From Myxococcales bacterium (GTDB lineage: Bacteria; Myxococcota_A; Polyangia; Polyangiales; Polyangiaceae): a DNA stretch of 64,000 nt. This document shows, one piece after another, positions 61,984 through 64,000 of the stretch. Each line of letters begins with the position of its first letter. The first letter of the stretch is position 1. The notes under the pieces were generated by a model that did not search any database, had not been told where the DNA came from, and saw only the letters and a program-made list of their open reading frames with translations. The DNA lies in assembly GCA_016712525.1 (NCBI GenBank), contig JADJQX010000006.1:310001-374000 (forward strand), read 5' to 3'. A program made the position numbers and the translations under genes.

Positions 61984-62393
61984 AGCGCCGAACGTTCCTG
62001 GGAATGGTGACCTCGCTCGTCGTCACGGCGGCGTGCGATCGCGGCGCGGACGAGCCCGTCGACCCCGTTTGGGGTAAACAACCGTGTGCGCACTGCGCCA
62101 TGCTCGTCGGGGATCGGGCTCACGCCGCACAGGCCTCGTCCGGTGGCGATCGTTTCTACTTCGACGACGTCGGCTGCCTCGTGTTGTGGCTCGAGGAACG
62201 CGGCTCCGGCGGAGCCCCTCGGCACGTATGGGTCAGAGACTCGGAGGCGCCGCGCTGGCTCGAGGCGCGCCATGCTCGGTACGCGGCCGGCGCCAAGACC
62301 CCGATGGACTTCGGCTTCGAGGCGACGTCGACCGGCGGAGCGGGGTGGGACGACGTGCGTGTGGCCGTGATCGCCAAGGGGAAGGTGCGATGA
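61980..62393 (+). CDS. nosL: NosL copper chaperone lipoprotein
   Basis: 137 residues. The N-terminus KRRTFLG with a hydrophobic stretch ends in lipobox TAAC (Cys19); the arginine pair leaves open Tat export. The Cu(I) site is CAHCAM (Cys36, Cys39, Met41), matching the CxxCxM of NosL. YFDDVGCLVLWL and KTPMDFGF are conserved NosL stretches. It delivers copper to NosZ. It sits between nosF and nosY, overlapping both. Confidence 0.93.
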   Translation: MKRRTFLGMVTSLVVTAACDRGADEPVDPVWGKQPCAHCAMLVGDRAHAAQASSGGDRFYFDDVGCLVLWLEERGSGGAPRHVWVRDSEAPRWLEARHARYAAGAKTPMDFGFEATSTGGAGWDDVRVAVIAKGKVR

Positions 62394-63226
62394 GCTCGCT
62401 CACGGTCATGGTGCGTCTCGAGCTCGCCGACGCGCTCCGCTCGCGATGGGCGCTCTTCACGGCGGGGGTCTATGCCCTGGTGTTCGGCATGTTCGTGTGG
62501 CTTGGCCTTCGCGAGAGCAGCGTGCTCGGGTTCACCGGGCTCTCGCGGGTGGTGCTCAACATGGCGAACGCCGTGGTCCTCGCGGTGCCCCTCGTGGCTC
62601 TGGTCGCGACCTGTCAGACCGTCGTGCGGGCGCGCCAGAGCGGGTTCTTCGAGCTCATGATGTCGCAGCCGCTCCGCCGCTCCGACTGGTTCTACGGCGC
62701 AGTCGTCTCGCGGTTCGTGGTCGTCGCCGGTCCGCTCGTCCTCCTGCTCGTGGGCGCGCTCGTGGTGGGGGCGATCGCGTCGCCACGGGACACCGCGCTC
62801 GTATCGGTCGTGCTGCGCAGCCTCGCCGTGACCGCGGCGCTCTCATGGGCGTTCATCGGGCTCGGGTTTCTCGTCTCGACGCGCGCGCGTACCCCCGAGC
62901 GCGCCACGGTCGCCGCGCTGCTCGTGTGGCTCATGGCGAGCGCGCTCCACGACTTTGCGCTCATCGGGCTACTCCTGCGCGTGAGGCTCTCGCCCCAGGT
63001 GGTCTTCGCGCTCGCCGCAGCGAACCCCGTCGAAGCGGCGCGCATCGCGATCCTCGGGGCCATCGATCCGGAGCTCTCCGTGCTCGGGCCCGTGGGCTTC
63101 TGGCTGGCGCATTCGCTCGGACCGACGCTCTCCGTGGTCGTCGGGGTCGCCTGGCCGCTCTGCCTAGGGACCGCCGCGCTCGTGCGGGCGGAGCGCACCT
63201 TGTCGCGGTCCGATCTCGTGGGCTGA
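62390..63226 (+). CDS. nosY: NosY, membrane subunit of the NosDFY complex
   Basis: 278 residues from the ATG at 62390 (overlap with nosL stop). Six membrane helices. RLELADALRSRWALF at the start, SGFFELMMSQPLRRSDWFYG after the second helix, and NPVEAARIAIL before the last pair are characteristic of NosY. It is the permease partner of NosF. It is followed after 48 bp by the cytochrome gene. Confidence 0.93.
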   Translation: MSSLTVMVRLELADALRSRWALFTAGVYALVFGMFVWLGLRESSVLGFTGLSRVVLNMANAVVLAVPLVALVATCQTVVRARQSGFFELMMSQPLRRSDWFYGAVVSRFVVVAGPLVLLLVGALVVGAIASPRDTALVSVVLRSLAVTAALSWAFIGLGFLVSTRARTPERATVAALLVWLMASALHDFALIGLLLRVRLSPQVVFALAAANPVEAARIAILGAIDPELSVLGPVGFWLAHSLGPTLSVVVGVAWPLCLGTAALVRAERTLSRSDLVG

Positions 63227-63274
63227 CCCGCGCGGCCGGTCCGTCATTTCCATGCATCGAAGGAGTCACGTGTC

Positions 63275-63694
63275 ATGAAGAGCCTCGTCGTCCTAAGCCT
63301 CCTCGCCGCCCTCGCCGGTTGCAGCAAATCCGAACCCGCTCAGGGGACGGCCGCCACGAACGGCCCCTCCACCGCGACGCCCTCGGGGCCGAGCGGAGGA
63401 GGCAAGATCGACATGGCCGCGGCGAAGACCATCTACGATTCGCGCTGCGGCGCGTGCCACGGGCTCACCGGCAAGGGTGACGGTGCCGGAGCCGCAGCCC
63501 TTAACCCGAAGCCGCGGAACTACACCGACAAAGCATGGCAGTCGTCCGTCACGGACGAGCAAATCCGAAAGACCATCGTCTACGGCGGGGCCGCCGTCGG
63601 GAAGAGCCCGGTGATGCCGGGCAGCCCCGACCTCGACTCGAAGCCCGAGGTCGTCGACGGGCTCGTCGCCATCGTGCGCGGGTTCGGAAAGTAG
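63275..63694 (+). CDS. monohaem cytochrome c lipoprotein
   Basis: 139 residues. Signal peptide with lipobox LAGC (Cys16), a Thr/Ser/Pro-rich tether, then a class I cytochrome c domain with CGACH and the Met ligand in KSPVMPG. It is expected to donate electrons to the CuA centre of NosZ, like NosC of clade II operons. GAAVGKSPVMP places the Met about 62 residues after the haem site, normal for the class. Being an anchored cytochrome next to an anchored NosZ, both may sit on the same membrane face. Confidence 0.9.
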   Translation: MKSLVVLSLLAALAGCSKSEPAQGTAATNGPSTATPSGPSGGGKIDMAAAKTIYDSRCGACHGLTGKGDGAGAAALNPKPRNYTDKAWQSSVTDEQIRKTIVYGGAAVGKSPVMPGSPDLDSKPEVVDGLVAIVRGFGK

Positions 63695-63705
63695 AGTCGA
63701 TCGAA

Positions 63706-63748
63706 CCTGCGCCGGGATGCGTCGGCCCGCTGGGCGCGCCCGCGCAGG
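63706..63748 (+). terminator. possible terminator of the nos operon
   Basis: CCTGCGC (63706-63712) pairs with GCGCAGG (63742-63748), with a small GCCC/GGGC stem inside. It begins 12 bp after the cytochrome stop. There is no T run, so it may act with Rho or simply be a structured sequence. Confidence 0.35.
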
Positions 63749-63937
63749 GCTCTCCTGCCATGATGGCCAACGCGTCGAAAAGAACGAAGAATATGGCGTG
63801 GGGCGGGCGGATGGCGAGGGGGCGGTGAGCTCGCCGAGAGCCCGTTCGTCGCGAGTAGGGTCCGTCCGTCGGCCTCGACGTCCCTTTCTTCGCTGCGCCG
63901 ATGAATCACGCGGGGTGGGCCTCGTCCGTCCGCGACC

Positions 63938-64000
63938 ATGCCGCGCGTCCATGCCATCTTCGCACTGTGGGCTTGCGCCCTGGCTTGTTTCCCGAGCACG
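63938..64000 (+). CDS. possible start of a lipoprotein gene (partial)
   Basis: An ATG at 63938 opens a frame that runs off the window (21 codons). The product begins MPRVHAIFALWACALACFPS, a short basic start followed by a hydrophobic core and Cys, as in a lipoprotein signal. No upstream ribosome-binding site is clear. The evidence is thin. Confidence 0.38.
   Translation, partial: MPRVHAIFALWACALACFPST

Overview
This is a GC-rich window from what looks like a Myxococcota genome (Polyangia-like). The signs are Hanks-type Ser/Thr kinases with Ala/Pro-rich tails, TPR/PEGA proteins, Cys-rich proteins ending in a Gly-Cys, hydrophobic, poly-Arg tail like the MYXO-CTERM sorting signal, tandem PilT-type ATPases, many lipoproteins, and operons coupled by ATGA or TGATG overlaps. 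I see no rRNA, tRNA, insertion sequence, CRISPR array or origin. The taxonomic call is an inference.

Layout. Positions 1-36.9 kb are mostly chromosomal housekeeping and envelope genes: a kinase tail, a peroxiredoxin lipoprotein, a YfiM-like protein, two LTA-synthase-like alkaline-phosphatase-fold membrane enzymes (1.5 and 15.6 kb), a vWA lipoprotein, TPR/PEGA proteins, a kinase (6.6 kb), an Mpo1-like protein, two related alpha-amylase-family lipoproteins (10.2 and 18.1 kb), two PilT-type ATPases (12.4-15.5 kb, one carrying a 33-bp coding repeat), an MBL-fold lipoprotein, a large outer-membrane-like protein, an ArsA-type ATPase, RNase J and a cyclophilin. A coupled four-gene operon (28.3-36.8 kb) encodes a PEGA/barrel protein, two paralogous Kelch-like/Cys-rich proteins and a second kinase.

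From 36.9 kb to the end the window is a nitrogen-oxide respiration island. On the minus strand lie napD-napA-tetraheme NapB-like protein-three small unknowns-moaD-moaA. Divergent from these are a tetraheme lipoprotein, a four-cluster Fe-S protein, an NrfD-type membrane subunit and an outer-membrane barrel. Next come nnrS with a CopD-like protein, a MIP18-family protein and a polytopic membrane protein, then a Crp/Fnr-family regulator, an FGE-like lipoprotein, a radical SAM/SPASM protein, a response regulator and a histidine kinase. Last is a clade II nos operon (nosZ, nosB, nosD, nosF, nosL, nosY, cytochrome c). The expected roles are quinol oxidation by the NrfD module, nitrate reduction by Nap with its own molybdopterin genes, and N2O reduction by a lipoprotein-anchored NosZ. 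No nitrite reductase or NO reductase is present here.

The most interesting signal is regulatory. Sequences matching the sigma-54 -24/-12 promoter (GG-N10-GC with good flanks) sit in front of all five operon starts checked in the island: napD, the tetraheme/NrfD operon, nnrS, the histidine kinase operon and nosZ. The island also encodes one NtrC-type two-component pair, whose GAFTGA loop reads GAHFGA. This suggests a sigma-54 regulon for nitrate and N2O respiration, possibly with a second, FNR-type layer. A separate oddity is an apparent 2-bp contraction that removes the stop of the second amylase gene and fuses it, through a terminator-like hairpin, to a downstream lipoprotein gene.
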